In this document: positions 1 to 9,455 of the stretch, piece by piece
How positions within the stretch are numbered: the first letter of the stretch is position 1
Layout of the letters: each line of letters opens with the position of its first letter
Assembly: GCA_002316275.1 (NCBI GenBank)
Contig: DCDE01000019.1
Location: 23,043-87,042 of the forward strand
Direction: 5' to 3'
DNA from: Caldifarciminota bacterium UBA1063
Lineage (GTDB): Bacteria > Hydrothermota > Hydrothermia > UBA1063
Length of the DNA stretch: 64,000 nt
Notes under the pieces: model-generated
What the model saw: the letters and a program-made list of their open reading frames with translations, nothing else
What the model was told of the DNA's origin: nothing
Database searches by the model: none
Position numbers and translations under genes: made by a program

Positions 1-642
1 CTTGGTTATATCGGTGCAGTGGGCGTTCTCTTTGGCAGGGCATTTTGTGGCTGGTTATGTCCCTTTGGCTTCCTTCAAGAGCTTTTAAAGAAGTTATCCA
101 AGTTCAGGGTTAAGGTAAGTAAAGCCTGGGGGAATTTAAAGTATCTACTGTTGGCAATAATGATTCCAGCTGTGTTTTTCACCTATGAGCCATTATTTTG
201 TAAGTTGTGCCCAGCAGGAACCATTGAGGGAGCTCTACCCATTATGCTTTCTCCGCTCTGGTCTGACCTCTCGAGTCTCATTTCTTATAGGTTTGTAGTT
301 AAGATATTAATTGCAGTTTTGTTTGTAGTACTCTTCGTGGTAATTAGAAGACCATTTTGTAGATTTGTATGTCCCCTTGGTGCTATCTGGGGATTTTTCA
401 ACAAGATGAGTGTTTTTAGGTTTAGTATTCAAAGTGAGGATTGCATTAAATGTGACCTTTGTCAGGAAGTTTGCCCCATGGACATAAGGATCTATGAAGA
501 TCCAAACCATTACGATTGCATAAGGTGTCTTAAGTGTGTCTACGCTTGCCCGAAGAACCTGATAAGGCTGGAAGCTCTTGGTGCTCCAGTTATCAAACCA
601 GGTAGTAGTAAAGAGAGACCTCGGGTATCGCCACAGTTATAA
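1..642 (+). CDS. Membrane polyferredoxin (NapH/CcoG-like), 5' end missing
   Basis: The reading frame is already open at base 1, so this is the 3' part (213 codons) of a larger gene. It looks like a membrane 4Fe-4S protein that relays electrons. Visible are a Cys-x3-Cys-Pro pair at C16/C20 of the fragment, a second FCKLCP motif, two hydrophobic segments, another Cys-x3-Cys-Pro (FCRFVCP), and a C-terminal pair of ferredoxin 4Fe-4S motifs (CIKCDLCQEVCP and CIRCLKCVYACP). This order is typical of the NapH/CcoG/RnfB-like group. The donor and acceptor cannot be told because the upstream neighbours are outside the window. It ends 8 bp before the convergent rfbB gene, with no terminator visible. Confidence 0.85.
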   Translation, partial: LGYIGAVGVLFGRAFCGWLCPFGFLQELLKKLSKFRVKVSKAWGNLKYLLLAIMIPAVFFTYEPLFCKLCPAGTIEGALPIMLSPLWSDLSSLISYRFVVKILIAVLFVVLFVVIRRPFCRFVCPLGAIWGFFNKMSVFRFSIQSEDCIKCDLCQEVCPMDIRIYEDPNHYDCIRCLKCVYACPKNLIRLEALGAPVIKPGSSKERPRVSPQL

Positions 643-650
643 AGTATATC

Positions 651-1670
651 CTATTTCTTGTAGTTTTTAGTCCAGAAATCCCTTAACTTTGAGGCTTTTT
701 CTTCGAGCCATTCTCTATTTTTGAGGTACCAAGTTACGGTTTTATAAAGTCCCTCTTCAAAAGATGTATGTGCTTGAAAGTGAAGTTCATACTGGATCTT
801 TGAAGAATCTAATCCGTATCTGAAGTCATGTCCTGGGCGATCCTTCACGAATGTAATGAGGGATTCATAAGGTTTTTTCTGGGGAATTAAGTCATCCAGG
901 ATTCGGCAAATTTTTTTGACTACATCGATATTCTTTAATTCTATTCCGCTACCTATGTTGTAGACCTCTCCCGGTTTTCCGCTTTCTAAGACTTTAAAGA
1001 TTCCCTCAATGCAATCGGATACGAATAACCATTCCCGTATATTTTCGCCATTCCCGTAAATGGGAATCTCTTCTAAATGTATAGCCTTGAAAATAGCGAG
1101 GGGGATCAGTTTTTCTGGATATTGCCATGGTCCATAGTTGTTAGAGGGCCTCACCGTAGCAACGGGCAACCCGAACGTCTTGTAGTACGACCTCCCAAGC
1201 ATATCCTGTGCAGCTTTGCTAACTGCATATGGTGAATTTGGTTTAAGAGGACTATCTTCTGAGAAGTATCCCTGGGTACCGAGCTCTCCGTACACCTCGT
1301 CGGTGGAGATGTTTATGAAGAGTCTTACCGCAAGCTCTTTCGAAGCCTCCAAGAGGTTAAGGGTTCCTTTAATATTGCTATCGATGAAGGCATGTGGCTC
1401 GAATATACTCCTATCTACATGACTTTCTGCTGCAAAGTGTACTACAATGGATGGCTTTTCCTGGTTGAATATCTCAAGAATCTCAGAGTAGTTTGCTGTA
1501 TTAGCCTCGTAGAATTTAAAGTTTCCGATAACAGGGGATAATCTCCTAAGGTCTCCAGAGTATGTGAGTCTGTCAACAACGATGGGGTAAAGGCCATTTT
1601 CTACAGCCTGCCTGACAAACTCACTTCCAATGAACCCCGCGCCACCTGTAACAAGGACGGTATCAGCCAT
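651..1670 (-). CDS. rfbB: dTDP-glucose 4,6-dehydratase
   Basis: This 339-residue short-chain dehydrogenase/reductase should convert dTDP-glucose to dTDP-4-keto-6-deoxyglucose for deoxysugar (rhamnose-type) surface polysaccharides in the cytoplasm. The N-terminal GGAGFIG (residues 9-15) binds NAD. The family-specific TDEVYGE motif puts the catalytic Asp124-Glu125 pair in place, and Tyr148/Lys152 form the YxxxK pair. Length is normal for RmlB. It lies 7 bp downstream of the sirtuin gene on the same strand, but the start codon is also preceded by its own -10 box (TATAAT at 1677-1682) with no Shine-Dalgarno. It may therefore be read both from the sirtuin promoter and as a leaderless transcript. 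No other rml genes are adjacent. Confidence 0.93.
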   Translation of the reverse strand: MADTVLVTGGAGFIGSEFVRQAVENGLYPIVVDRLTYSGDLRRLSPVIGNFKFYEANTANYSEILEIFNQEKPSIVVHFAAESHVDRSIFEPHAFIDSNIKGTLNLLEASKELAVRLFINISTDEVYGELGTQGYFSEDSPLKPNSPYAVSKAAQDMLGRSYYKTFGLPVATVRPSNNYGPWQYPEKLIPLAIFKAIHLEEIPIYGNGENIREWLFVSDCIEGIFKVLESGKPGEVYNIGSGIELKNIDVVKKICRILDDLIPQKKPYESLITFVKDRPGHDFRYGLDSSKIQYELHFQAHTSFEEGLYKTVTWYLKNREWLEEKASKLRDFWTKNYKK

Positions 1671-1676
1671 AGCGTA

Positions 1677-1706
1677 ATTATAAACCCATTATTTTCATAA
1701 CTTCAA
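1677..1706 (-). promoter_or_regulatory. Putative internal leaderless promoter for rfbB
   Basis: On the minus strand a TTGAAG -35 element (1701-1706), an 18-nt spacer and a perfect TATAAT -10 (1677-1682) lie inside the last codons of the sirtuin gene. Only 6 nt separate the -10 from the rfbB ATG, so a transcript would begin at or next to the start codon. Confidence 0.6.
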
Positions 1707-2415
1707 AGGAAACGGTGCCTATTGGGCCTTCCAGCTTCAGGGTGCAGTAGGGGTCGTATTGTGTCTCGCCCTTATTTATTATCACCAATGGGATTTTTTC
1801 TTCCAGTGCAACTAAGGGAAGCGAAGCTGCCGGATACACAACGAGGCTGGATCCCATTACAATAAAGAGATCTGATGCCATTGCCATTTCAAAAGATACC
1901 CGTAAGCTTTCCTCTTTTAGAGGCTCTCCAAAAAACACCACATCGGGGCGAATAATGCCCCCACAACTGCATAGTGGAACTTCTATTGTTTTTAATAGTT
2001 CGAGTACAGTAGTGTAGTTATATTCGTTATTACATTTCTCACAGAAGAAACGCTTTGCGTTTCCATGAAGCTCGGCGATTTTTTGGGAGCCAGCCATTTG
2101 GTGAAGTCCGTCGATATTTTGGGTTGCAATAAGTAATATCTTATTGAGGCCCTCAAGTTTTGATAGGAGGATGTGGCCATAATTTGGCTCAGCACTTAAT
2201 ATCACGTTGAGAAGTTCAGTAAATATCTTATAGAATCCACCAGGGTTATTTTTGAGAAATTGGATATCAAACATATCTTGAGGATATTTAGAATAGAGTC
2301 CTTGAGGGCTACGAAAGTCAGGTATTCCGCTCTCAGTGCTGATGCCCGCACCAGTAAGGACGAATATCCTACTCTTCTTTTCTATTAAATTTGCAAGGCG
2401 CTCAACCATTTCCAC
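1678..2415 (-). CDS. cobB: SIR2-family NAD-dependent protein deacylase
   Basis: A 245-residue class III (sirtuin) deacylase that removes acyl groups from protein lysines using NAD. The signature motifs are GAGIS (22-26), an IPDFRS stretch, TQNID (98-102) and the catalytic His117 in ELHGN. Zinc ligands are C125/C128 and C149/C151, followed by the conserved RPDVVFFGE. I chose the GTG at 2415, because a GGAGG ribosome site sits 10 nt upstream; the in-frame ATG two codons later would be 16 nt away. It heads a two-gene minus-strand unit with rfbB. The functional link with rfbB is unclear and may be only positional. Confidence 0.93.
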   Translation of the reverse strand: MEMVERLANLIEKKSRIFVLTGAGISTESGIPDFRSPQGLYSKYPQDMFDIQFLKNNPGGFYKIFTELLNVILSAEPNYGHILLSKLEGLNKILLIATQNIDGLHQMAGSQKIAELHGNAKRFFCEKCNNEYNYTTVLELLKTIEVPLCSCGGIIRPDVVFFGEPLKEESLRVSFEMAMASDLFIVMGSSLVVYPAASLPLVALEEKIPLVIINKGETQYDPYCTLKLEGPIGTVSFEVMKIMGL

Positions 2416-2481
2416 ACTAAAAATACCTCCACATATTAATAAAATCTCCAGGTATTACACATAATCTTCGGAACCTGATAA

Positions 2482-2510
2482 AGTATAGTTCTCGTGAGAG
2501 GTCTTATCAA
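2482..2510 (-). promoter_or_regulatory. Sigma-70-type promoter for the sirtuin gene
   Basis: On the minus strand TTGATA (2505-2510), a 17-nt spacer and TATACT (2482-2487) form a good consensus promoter. The predicted leader is about 60 nt and carries the GGAGG site used by the sirtuin gene. Confidence 0.65.
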
Positions 2511-2732
2511 GATTATCTGGGCTTAATTAGAACAATATATTTTGCTCTTGACTGAGGTTTTAAGCGATAATTTGTGAGGGAGTTACGGCTAAATTCCTCT
2601 AAAGCCCGTATATCGGTTTTACAAGAGATCATAGTTTACTCTATAGATGTAAGAGAGATCTACTCGAAAGCTCTTGTTATAAAGCATTGCGTTTGGCTCG
2701 AATATGCTGGAACCCTATCACCATGTTATAGA
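2511..2732. other. Intergenic stretch with no recognised gene
   Basis: Between the sirtuin promoter and the carbonic anhydrase promoter I see no gene or RNA. A frame open from a GTG at 2574 runs into the carbonic anhydrase, but its first 65 codons match nothing in that family and have no ribosome site. A weak promoter-like pair (TTGCTC 2542-2547, GATAAT 2566-2571) is present. Confidence 0.5.
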
Positions 2733-2761
2733 TTGAACTTACACCTGGATGAGTTTAAAAT
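2733..2761 (+). promoter_or_regulatory. Leaderless promoter of the gamma carbonic anhydrase gene
   Basis: TTGAAC (2733-2738), a 17-nt spacer and TAAAAT (2756-2761) are followed by only 7 nt before the ATG at 2769. There is no Shine-Dalgarno. The promoter fixes the start codon and implies a leaderless mRNA. Confidence 0.65.
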
Positions 2762-2768
2762 CATTCTC

Positions 2769-3290
2769 ATGGGTGTTGTAATTCCATATAGGGGGATGAT
2801 GCCCCGGATGGGTAAAGAGGTGTATATTGCCCCTACAGCGACTTTAATAGGTGATGTAACTCTTGGAGACTTTTCATCTGTCTGGTTTGGAGCCGTACTA
2901 AGAGGCGATGTTGAAAATATAGTGGTTGGAGAATGTACAAACATTCAGGATAATGTAGTGGTACATGGCACCCTTGGTAAGTTTAATGTAGAAATAGGGA
3001 GTTATGTAACTATTGGCCATGGCGCTTGCGTACACGCTTCGAAAATTGCGTCCCATGTAGTCGTAGGGATTGGGGCTATTCTTCTTGATGGTGTAGAGGT
3101 CGGTGAATACAGTATAATTGGGGCAGGTGCACTGATCCCTCCAGGTATGAAGATCGAGCCAGGTAGTATTGTACTAGGTATTCCAGGTAAAGTTGTTAGG
3201 AAGATAACGGATAAAGATAGGGAAATGATTGAAAGAGACTGGAAGAACTATTTAGAGTATGCAAGAGAATACCTCAGAGATGAGAAATGA
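2769..3290 (+). CDS. Gamma-class carbonic anhydrase family protein
   Basis: A 173-residue left-handed beta-helix (hexapeptide repeat) protein of the gamma carbonic anhydrase/YrdA family, a trimeric metalloenzyme or metal-binding scaffold. Likely metal ligands are His66 (VVHGT), His84 and His89 (IGHGACVHA). The conserved IAPTATLIGDV and FGAVLRGD segments are present. The start at 2769 matches the family N-terminus and lies 7 nt after a -10 box, although the frame is open further upstream. The stop overlaps the next gene by 4 nt (ATGA), so the two are translationally coupled. Carbonic anhydrase activity is not certain, because many members of this family are inactive or have other roles. Confidence 0.9.
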   Translation: MGVVIPYRGMMPRMGKEVYIAPTATLIGDVTLGDFSSVWFGAVLRGDVENIVVGECTNIQDNVVVHGTLGKFNVEIGSYVTIGHGACVHASKIASHVVVGIGAILLDGVEVGEYSIIGAGALIPPGMKIEPGSIVLGIPGKVVRKITDKDREMIERDWKNYLEYAREYLRDEK

Positions 3291-4675
3291 AGATTGTTTT
3301 TTTGTTTTTGTTATTCGAAAAAACGTTAGATCCCTCAAAATTTTATAAAGAAGGTAAATTTAGGGAGTATCTGGGTGTCTTCTATTCCGACGCAAAATAT
3401 GCAAAAAACCCCGAATATATCGCCTATACTTCCCTTGTGTACCTTGAACTCGGGTCTGTTGATAGTTCTTTTCATTATTTCAAGCAGATTCCGTTGGAAA
3501 ATACAGATTTGTTGACTCTCCAGGGTTTGAGTTACAGGTTAGGTGAAGTTCTTAAAGTAATTGGTAAATATAAGGAAAGCGCAGAAGCCTTCTATATTTC
3601 ATACTCCTCGGGGTATAGAGGGAACGAGGCTTTGGAGCACCTTTCCACAATTTTCGGAATTAAAACAGAAGACATGGTAGATTCCCTGCTATATGGTCTT
3701 TTTACCCAGCGGAAGTTAACTCTCATTGCACCGCTTTCAGGGGACTTTTCAGACGTAGGCGATGAATTTATAAAAGGTTTTAAGATGTCTTACCGAGGGG
3801 ATTTTGGCATCATTGATGAAGAGTATATCTCCGAAGAAAAAACATTACCATTAACAAGTCTTATCGTAGGGCCACTTAAAAGTGCAAGTGTAAGGTATCT
3901 GGAACGTGTCTATAGGGAGCCCATTATTTGGTTCTCCCCTATTTCCGAGTACTTGCCTTATGGACCCCAGTTCTTCTATTCCCCTTTTAAGACCTTAAAG
4001 AAGGAAACGGAGTTTCTCATCGATTATATTATTGATTCCATGAGTATTATGAAGATTATTTTAGTAAGAGATACTAGCTGGCTTGATAGTATTTATGCAG
4101 ATTATGCGAGGGAGTCCTTAGCGAGGAGGGGGAAGTTTCCTAAATATGAGATCGTGGTTTCAAACCCCTTTGAGTTTGATTCAATAGCGAATGATATCGA
4201 TTCCGAGAAGGTAGAGCTTGCGCTCATATCAGGTTTATCACCTAATTCCTATTTTATTTATTCTGCTTTTAGAACCAGGTTTCCTGAAAAGATAGTGGCA
4301 GGTTCGTCTGGGTGGCTATTTAGACTATTTCAAGTTCCAAGGTATATGTTGAATATTCTAATTGCATCAGTTCCTGTAAGTGAAGATGTAGTTTTCAGAA
4401 TTGCTGAGGAGGCTGACAGGTTTTCAAAGAGTTTTTATTCACTGTATAACTACCATCCATCGGATGCTGGTATGTTGGGATACGATCTCGGTCGCCTCTT
4501 TACAGAGATTGATGATAGTTGCCTTGCAAGTGTTCTTTTGAATATGAGATCTTCAGGTAGTTATGTGGGTGCTACTGGAATCTTTTTTGAGTTTTCCAGT
4601 GGATTTAGAATTTATGAATTAAAAGCAGGAAGTATTAACATACGGAGGGAACCTTATGGAAAAGAAGAATATTAA
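3287..4675 (+). CDS. TPR plus periplasmic ligand-binding-fold protein (LpoA/LivK-like)
   Basis: A 462-residue protein with a short hydrophobic N-terminus, TPR-like helical repeats over roughly residues 15-125, and then a type I periplasmic binding-protein fold beginning at LIAPLSGDFSDVG (about residue 145) and running to the end. This arrangement recalls the LpoA/YraM penicillin-binding-protein activators and branched-chain amino-acid receptor domains. The ligand and partner are unknown. The signal peptide is weak, so its location (periplasm or inner membrane) is inferred. It overlaps the carbonic anhydrase gene by 4 nt and the next small gene by 20 nt, suggesting one transcript. Confidence 0.7.
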   Translation: MKIVFLFLLFEKTLDPSKFYKEGKFREYLGVFYSDAKYAKNPEYIAYTSLVYLELGSVDSSFHYFKQIPLENTDLLTLQGLSYRLGEVLKVIGKYKESAEAFYISYSSGYRGNEALEHLSTIFGIKTEDMVDSLLYGLFTQRKLTLIAPLSGDFSDVGDEFIKGFKMSYRGDFGIIDEEYISEEKTLPLTSLIVGPLKSASVRYLERVYREPIIWFSPISEYLPYGPQFFYSPFKTLKKETEFLIDYIIDSMSIMKIILVRDTSWLDSIYADYARESLARRGKFPKYEIVVSNPFEFDSIANDIDSEKVELALISGLSPNSYFIYSAFRTRFPEKIVAGSSGWLFRLFQVPRYMLNILIASVPVSEDVVFRIAEEADRFSKSFYSLYNYHPSDAGMLGYDLGRLFTEIDDSCLASVLLNMRSSGSYVGATGIFFEFSSGFRIYELKAGSINIRREPYGKEEY

Positions 4676-4865
4676 AAAAGTTACTACAAAGGAAAAGGCT
4701 GAGTTTAAATACTCAAAGAAAAACTGGATTTTGATTTTTACAGGGGTCGGCTTGGGGATCATATCCCTTATCATAATGGCTTTCGGGGATATTACTATCT
4801 CTGTAATTCTCTTCGTACTGGGCTTTATAATCCTATTACCAATAGGTCTGCTTCTTAGGCCTTGA
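4656..4865 (+). CDS. Small two-helix membrane protein (DUF3098-like)
   Basis: A 69-residue protein with a charged N-terminus (many Lys), then two hydrophobic segments (about residues 25-42 and 48-66). It resembles DUF3098-type small membrane proteins in size and in the FKYSKKNW motif before the first helix, but this assignment is by eye. A GGAGGG ribosome site lies 6 nt before the ATG, inside the end of the preceding gene (20-nt overlap), which supports real translation. Its function is unknown. Confidence 0.65.
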   Translation: MEKKNIKKVTTKEKAEFKYSKKNWILIFTGVGLGIISLIIMAFGDITISVILFVLGFIILLPIGLLLRP

Positions 4866-4946
4866 AGTCGTAGCATAAAAGGTTCTAAGGTTTTACATAT
4901 ATTTTTTATTTTTGGGAATATAAACATATTCAGTAAGGAGGTATTG

Positions 4947-7900
4947 ATGCGTAAATTTTTCTTGCTGCTGTTTCCAGTTCTCCTTGTGGCTGGGACGGTT
5001 ACAGATAGAGTGAGCTTAAATCCCCAGTCGCTACAAATTCGTGAGGTATCGGGATACACCCTTATAGACTACCCTGATGCTCACGTGTTTGGGCCTGCTG
5101 GTGCTCCGATGGTTCCGAGAATTTCCTTGCAGGTGCTTTTACCTTCCGGTGCAGTAGCAGAGGGTGTAGAGATCATAAGAGTGGAAACTACGATAATTCC
5201 ATTAAAATGTCCCCTTTATCCTCAGCAGAAGCCAGTACCCTTATCTCGAACGAAAGAAGCAAAGTTCCTGGAACCCGATCCTAAGTATTACAGCCTTGAG
5301 AAGTATCCTGCAGAGATTATCCAAGTCGCCAATACTGGCTATATGGCTGGGTATACTATTGCAGGCTTGATCCTGAACCCCGTCATTTATAGACCTGAAG
5401 AAGGATATATAGAGTTCATAAATGAGATCGAATATAGGGTAAATTACGTTGAAAATAGGCCTATGGAGCAAAGTAAGAAGCAGATTGAGGTTTTCGGGAG
5501 CCTTGTCAAGGGACTAGTGAGAAATCCACAAGATGCTGGCATTTTTGCGCCGAGGCTGAAGGATATCAAAGATCCTGACACAGTAGAGATGGTTATAATA
5601 ACTTCGAGTACCTTTGCACCATACTTCGACAGCTTAAAAAAGTGGAAGGAGATGAGGGGGATTCCCACCCGGGTTGTAACACTTGATTATATCTATTCGA
5701 ACTATACAGGCAGAGATAACCCCGAGAAGATCAGAAATTTCATTATAGATTATCATCAGAATAAGTCCCTCTTGTATGTACTTCTCGGTGGCCAGGCTGA
5801 CCATGAAAACAACCAGGCAATCGTTCCAAGGAGAGACGTATTCTATTATGTGTGTAGTGAGGGTTCTTATCCAGATGAGGACACCATCCCTTGCGACCTC
5901 TACTACTCCGATTTGACCGGTACATGGAATAATGACAATGATAATATTTGGGGAGAGTTATCGGATAATGTGGATATGTATCCAGATGTATTTGTTGGGA
6001 GGTTCCCTATTAAAAATGTGAATCAGCTTAATAATCTTATCGGTAAGGTTATAACGTACGAGTTAAACCCTCCCTCAGGCTACCTTACAAACATCGTATT
6101 GCCCGCTGAACTCTTGTGGAGCCAGTTCCCATATTATGGAGATTCTGTAAACAACAGGATTGCCAACGTAACTCCAACACCCCCATGGAATGACATAAAG
6201 CTGTATCGATCACTTGGTAACTTGAGCACCACAAGCTTCTTGAATGCTGTGAATAGTGGTGTTGGCTATGCCCACTATGCAAGCCATGGCAACGAGACCA
6301 GTGCTAGTTTTGTGGGAATGAGTAATTTTAATAGTTTGAACAATGGGAATAAGTTCGGAATTCACAATGCTATGTGTTGTTTCACGGGTGCCATTGACGA
6401 AGTTGCAGGTGGAGACTGTTTTGCAGAGTCTCTCGTTAATCATACAAATGGTGGTGCTGTTGCTACAATAATGAATACTCGTTATGGATGGGGATATCCA
6501 CCTTCCCTTGGTCCCAGTGAACTTATTGATTCGAGTTTCTATTACCATATTTTTACAAATAATGTGTGGACTGTAGGGGAAGCACACGCGCTTTCTTTGG
6601 CTGACTGGGTACCTACTGCAGTTGCTGAGGGTGGTAGCGGAGTATATCGCTGGTGCATTTATGAACTGTGGATATTTGGTGATCCTTCTCTTCAAGGGTG
6701 GACCAATGAACCTACGGCGATATCCGCATCTTACTCTTCGGAGATACCTGCCGGTATTTCGAGTTTTGATGTGTATACCGATGCCCCGGGGGCAGTAGTG
6801 GCGCTTAGCAAAGATGGTACTTTAGTAGGTAGAGCCATTACTGATGCGACTGGGTACGCTTCGGTGCCAATTGGTATGCTCCTTGCCCCTTCAGATAATG
6901 TTTCCATTGCAATAAGGGTTAAGGACAGGCTCACCCACGTGGGTAGCATTGAGGTCGACTCAAGTGGTGCTTTCGTTTGGTACCAAGGTTCAACCATTGA
7001 AGAAATTAGTGGGAATGGTAACGGTCGCATCAACCCTGGTGAGGATCTGAAGCTCTATGTAATGCTGAAGAACTATGGGCAGGATGCGGCAACTAACGTA
7101 AATGCAACTTTAACAACCACAAATTCCCACATTACCATTACTGATAATTCAGCTAATTATGGTACTATCGATCCATATGATTCCACATATGGGTCGGAGT
7201 GGTTTGAGTTTACTGTGGACTATGCTGCGGTGGATCAGGAAGTTATACCTTTTGAAATCAATATTACATCGAATGAAGATAGTTGGACCTCGAGTTTCAA
7301 CTACAATGTTTATGCTCCTATGCTTTCGTACTTAAGGGTTCAGGTTAATGATAGTGAAGGCAATGGTAATGGTTTAATAGACCCAGGTGAAACGGTTACC
7401 CTCAGGGTTTATGCTCGAAATAGCGGTCATGAGGATGCGCCTGGTGTTGTGGGGAAGCTAACCTGTACTGATACGCGGGTAGTGTTTAACAACAACAATC
7501 TATCTATGGGTGACATAGCGGTAGGTGGTAACGGTTATGCAGATTTCAGTGTTACTTTTGGGAGTGATATTGAAATAGGAGAAATTATTCCCATAGGGCT
7601 GAGGCTTACTTCATCGAATCTTGTATTTCTTAGTGAATTTGTAGTATTTATGGGTGCTCAGTATTATACGACGAGTTTTGAGGGTGACGATTACCTTGTG
7701 TGGACATATGAAAACCCATGGGCGAGGCGTAGTGATCAGCGTTATCACGGCAGCTATTCTTTAGGCACAGGTGTTTATTCCAACAATATGAATGCATCGC
7801 TCTATACTCCATCCTTTATAGTTATGAGTCAATGTACGTTGAGTTTTTACGAGTGGAGTAATTTTGAGAATAATTTTGATTTCGGTTATGTAGAATACCG

Positions 7901-9377
7901 TTTAAATGGTGGTTCATGGGTGCAGCTGAGTCAGAGGAGTGGTGATAACAGGACCTGGCAGCGGGCGCAATATGTAATATCGGGCAATCCTGGGGATACT
8001 TTGGCTATAAGATTCAGGGCGACGTCGGATGTATATTTAACTCGTGATGGCTGGTATATTGATTCTTTGAAGGTAGGCCCTGTGATATTCATTCCTTCGC
8101 TCCAATATGTTAGATATGAGGTTGAGGAAGTAGAGGGTAATGGTAACGGTGTCCACGATCCTGGGGAGACCGTCAACCTATATCTTGTACTTGGTAATAG
8201 TTTAGCTCCTGTAAGGAATGTAGAGGGTCATCTTGTAGCTATGGATGAAAATTCAGAGGTTTTGGACAGTGTGAGCATTTATGGAGACATAGAGTCATTT
8301 GGTTCATCGACGGGGGACGGATTCCGGGTTTCCATAGTTCCATCAGTGGACATCGAGGGGCTTTCATACAGGCTTTATGTAGTAGGTAGTGGATACAGTG
8401 ATACAATTGACATATCGTTACCTGTAGGCAGGTATGTAGGTCCATGTAATTATGGATACAGGGCTTTTACCGATCTTTCTTTTTATGAAGGTTTGAGTCC
8501 AGAATACAGCTGGATAGAGATAAAGAACATAGGTACGCAGATTGCGAGTACAGGAGACGATGTATACGCAAGTGTAACCTTACCCTTTACCTTCAAGTTC
8601 TTTGGTACAAACCAAACCTCACTAACGGTTTCTTCGAACGGATGGGTGGGGTTTGGTGCATATAGTAGTGCTTATTTTAGTAATACTGGTATTCCCAATT
8701 CCTCGTCTCCCAACAACATTGTAGCCATCACGTGGGATGATCTCAATCCAAATGCTGCAGGGAGTGGTAAGATATGGTATTACCATGATACTGAGAGTCA
8801 CATATTCATAGTGGAATATGACAGTGTATATCATTACGGTACGAGTGTTCCTTTGAAGGCTGAGGTGATCCTATATAACCCTGCGTACTATCCGACGGTG
8901 ACGGGTGATGGTGACATAGTAATCCAATATAAGGTAACTCCTGGTCAGGATGATTACACGTGTGGAATAGAGAATGCTTCAGGTAATGATGGGATAGGGT
9001 ACTATTACGATGGCACTTATGCAGCTGGAGCTGATCCTATAGTAGCGGGGAGAGCGATAAAGTTCACCACTGATACGACGGGACTGGTTTTTGGTGTAGA
9101 GGAGCATAATCCGAGGGCAGTGAAGCTTCTTGGTGTATCGAGTAATCCTTTGAGAGGACAGGGATATGTAGCCTTTGAGCTTCCGGCGAGGGCGGTGATC
9201 AAGGTGGAGTTAATAAACGTTCAAGGAAGGGTAGTGAAGACGCTGGCGAGTGGCGTATATGACAGGGGATATCACCGAGTTAAGGTAGATGGTACATCAC
9301 TTCCTCAAGGTATTTACTTTGTGAGACTAAACACTGAGACGAGAGACGAAATATCAAAATTCTTGATAGTAAAGTAA
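4947..9377 (+). CDS. Secreted gingipain-type (C25) cysteine protease with type-IX-like C-terminal domain, protease A
   Basis: A 1476-residue exported protease. The ATG at 4947 is preceded by AAGGAGG at 5-nt spacing; the TTG one codon earlier is too close. The order is: signal peptide (1-17); propeptide-like region to about 205; C25 catalytic domain about 210-580 with His447 (ASHGN) and Cys478 (CCFTGAID), followed by the family GGAVATI and TRYGWG motifs; an Ig-like domain; three modules opening with a GNGNG-x3-PGE motif (near 690, 806 and 1066); a choice-of-anchor-J/MAM-like jelly roll (about 907-1048); a beta-sandwich with SSNGWVGFG; and a C-terminal FlgD/type-A sorting-like module (PLRGQGYVAFELP to FLIVK). 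It likely cleaves extracellular proteins. Target specificity is unknown. Confidence 0.88.
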   Translation: MRKFFLLLFPVLLVAGTVTDRVSLNPQSLQIREVSGYTLIDYPDAHVFGPAGAPMVPRISLQVLLPSGAVAEGVEIIRVETTIIPLKCPLYPQQKPVPLSRTKEAKFLEPDPKYYSLEKYPAEIIQVANTGYMAGYTIAGLILNPVIYRPEEGYIEFINEIEYRVNYVENRPMEQSKKQIEVFGSLVKGLVRNPQDAGIFAPRLKDIKDPDTVEMVIITSSTFAPYFDSLKKWKEMRGIPTRVVTLDYIYSNYTGRDNPEKIRNFIIDYHQNKSLLYVLLGGQADHENNQAIVPRRDVFYYVCSEGSYPDEDTIPCDLYYSDLTGTWNNDNDNIWGELSDNVDMYPDVFVGRFPIKNVNQLNNLIGKVITYELNPPSGYLTNIVLPAELLWSQFPYYGDSVNNRIANVTPTPPWNDIKLYRSLGNLSTTSFLNAVNSGVGYAHYASHGNETSASFVGMSNFNSLNNGNKFGIHNAMCCFTGAIDEVAGGDCFAESLVNHTNGGAVATIMNTRYGWGYPPSLGPSELIDSSFYYHIFTNNVWTVGEAHALSLADWVPTAVAEGGSGVYRWCIYELWIFGDPSLQGWTNEPTAISASYSSEIPAGISSFDVYTDAPGAVVALSKDGTLVGRAITDATGYASVPIGMLLAPSDNVSIAIRVKDRLTHVGSIEVDSSGAFVWYQGSTIEEISGNGNGRINPGEDLKLYVMLKNYGQDAATNVNATLTTTNSHITITDNSANYGTIDPYDSTYGSEWFEFTVDYAAVDQEVIPFEINITSNEDSWTSSFNYNVYAPMLSYLRVQVNDSEGNGNGLIDPGETVTLRVYARNSGHEDAPGVVGKLTCTDTRVVFNNNNLSMGDIAVGGNGYADFSVTFGSDIEIGEIIPIGLRLTSSNLVFLSEFVVFMGAQYYTTSFEGDDYLVWTYENPWARRSDQRYHGSYSLGTGVYSNNMNASLYTPSFIVMSQCTLSFYEWSNFENNFDFGYVEYRLNGGSWVQLSQRSGDNRTWQRAQYVISGNPGDTLAIRFRATSDVYLTRDGWYIDSLKVGPVIFIPSLQYVRYEVEEVEGNGNGVHDPGETVNLYLVLGNSLAPVRNVEGHLVAMDENSEVLDSVSIYGDIESFGSSTGDGFRVSIVPSVDIEGLSYRLYVVGSGYSDTIDISLPVGRYVGPCNYGYRAFTDLSFYEGLSPEYSWIEIKNIGTQIASTGDDVYASVTLPFTFKFFGTNQTSLTVSSNGWVGFGAYSSAYFSNTGIPNSSSPNNIVAITWDDLNPNAAGSGKIWYYHDTESHIFIVEYDSVYHYGTSVPLKAEVILYNPAYYPTVTGDGDIVIQYKVTPGQDDYTCGIENASGNDGIGYYYDGTYAAGADPIVAGRAIKFTTDTTGLVFGVEEHNPRAVKLLGVSSNPLRGQGYVAFELPARAVIKVELINVQGRVVKTLASGVYDRGYHRVKVDGTSLPQGIYFVRLNTETRDEISKFLIVK

Positions 9378-9392
9378 GGGTTTCATAAGAAT

Positions 9393-9432
9393 AACAAAAG
9401 AGGGGGCTCTTCGAGCCCCCCTCTTTTGTTAA
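9393..9432. terminator. Bidirectional intrinsic terminator
   Basis: A long stem runs from AACAAAAGAGGGGGCTC (9393-9409) through a TTCG tetraloop to its complement ending near 9430, with a single extra C. The T-rich and A-rich flanks serve both strands. It separates protease A from the convergent isoaspartyl peptidase gene. Confidence 0.85.
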
Positions 9433-9455
9433 GATTTAACTTATTTATTTGAAAG

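Noticed and set aside
2574..2768. N-terminal extension of the gamma carbonic anhydrase
   Set aside because: The extension matches nothing in the family, and a consensus promoter sits inside it, directly before the ATG at 2769.
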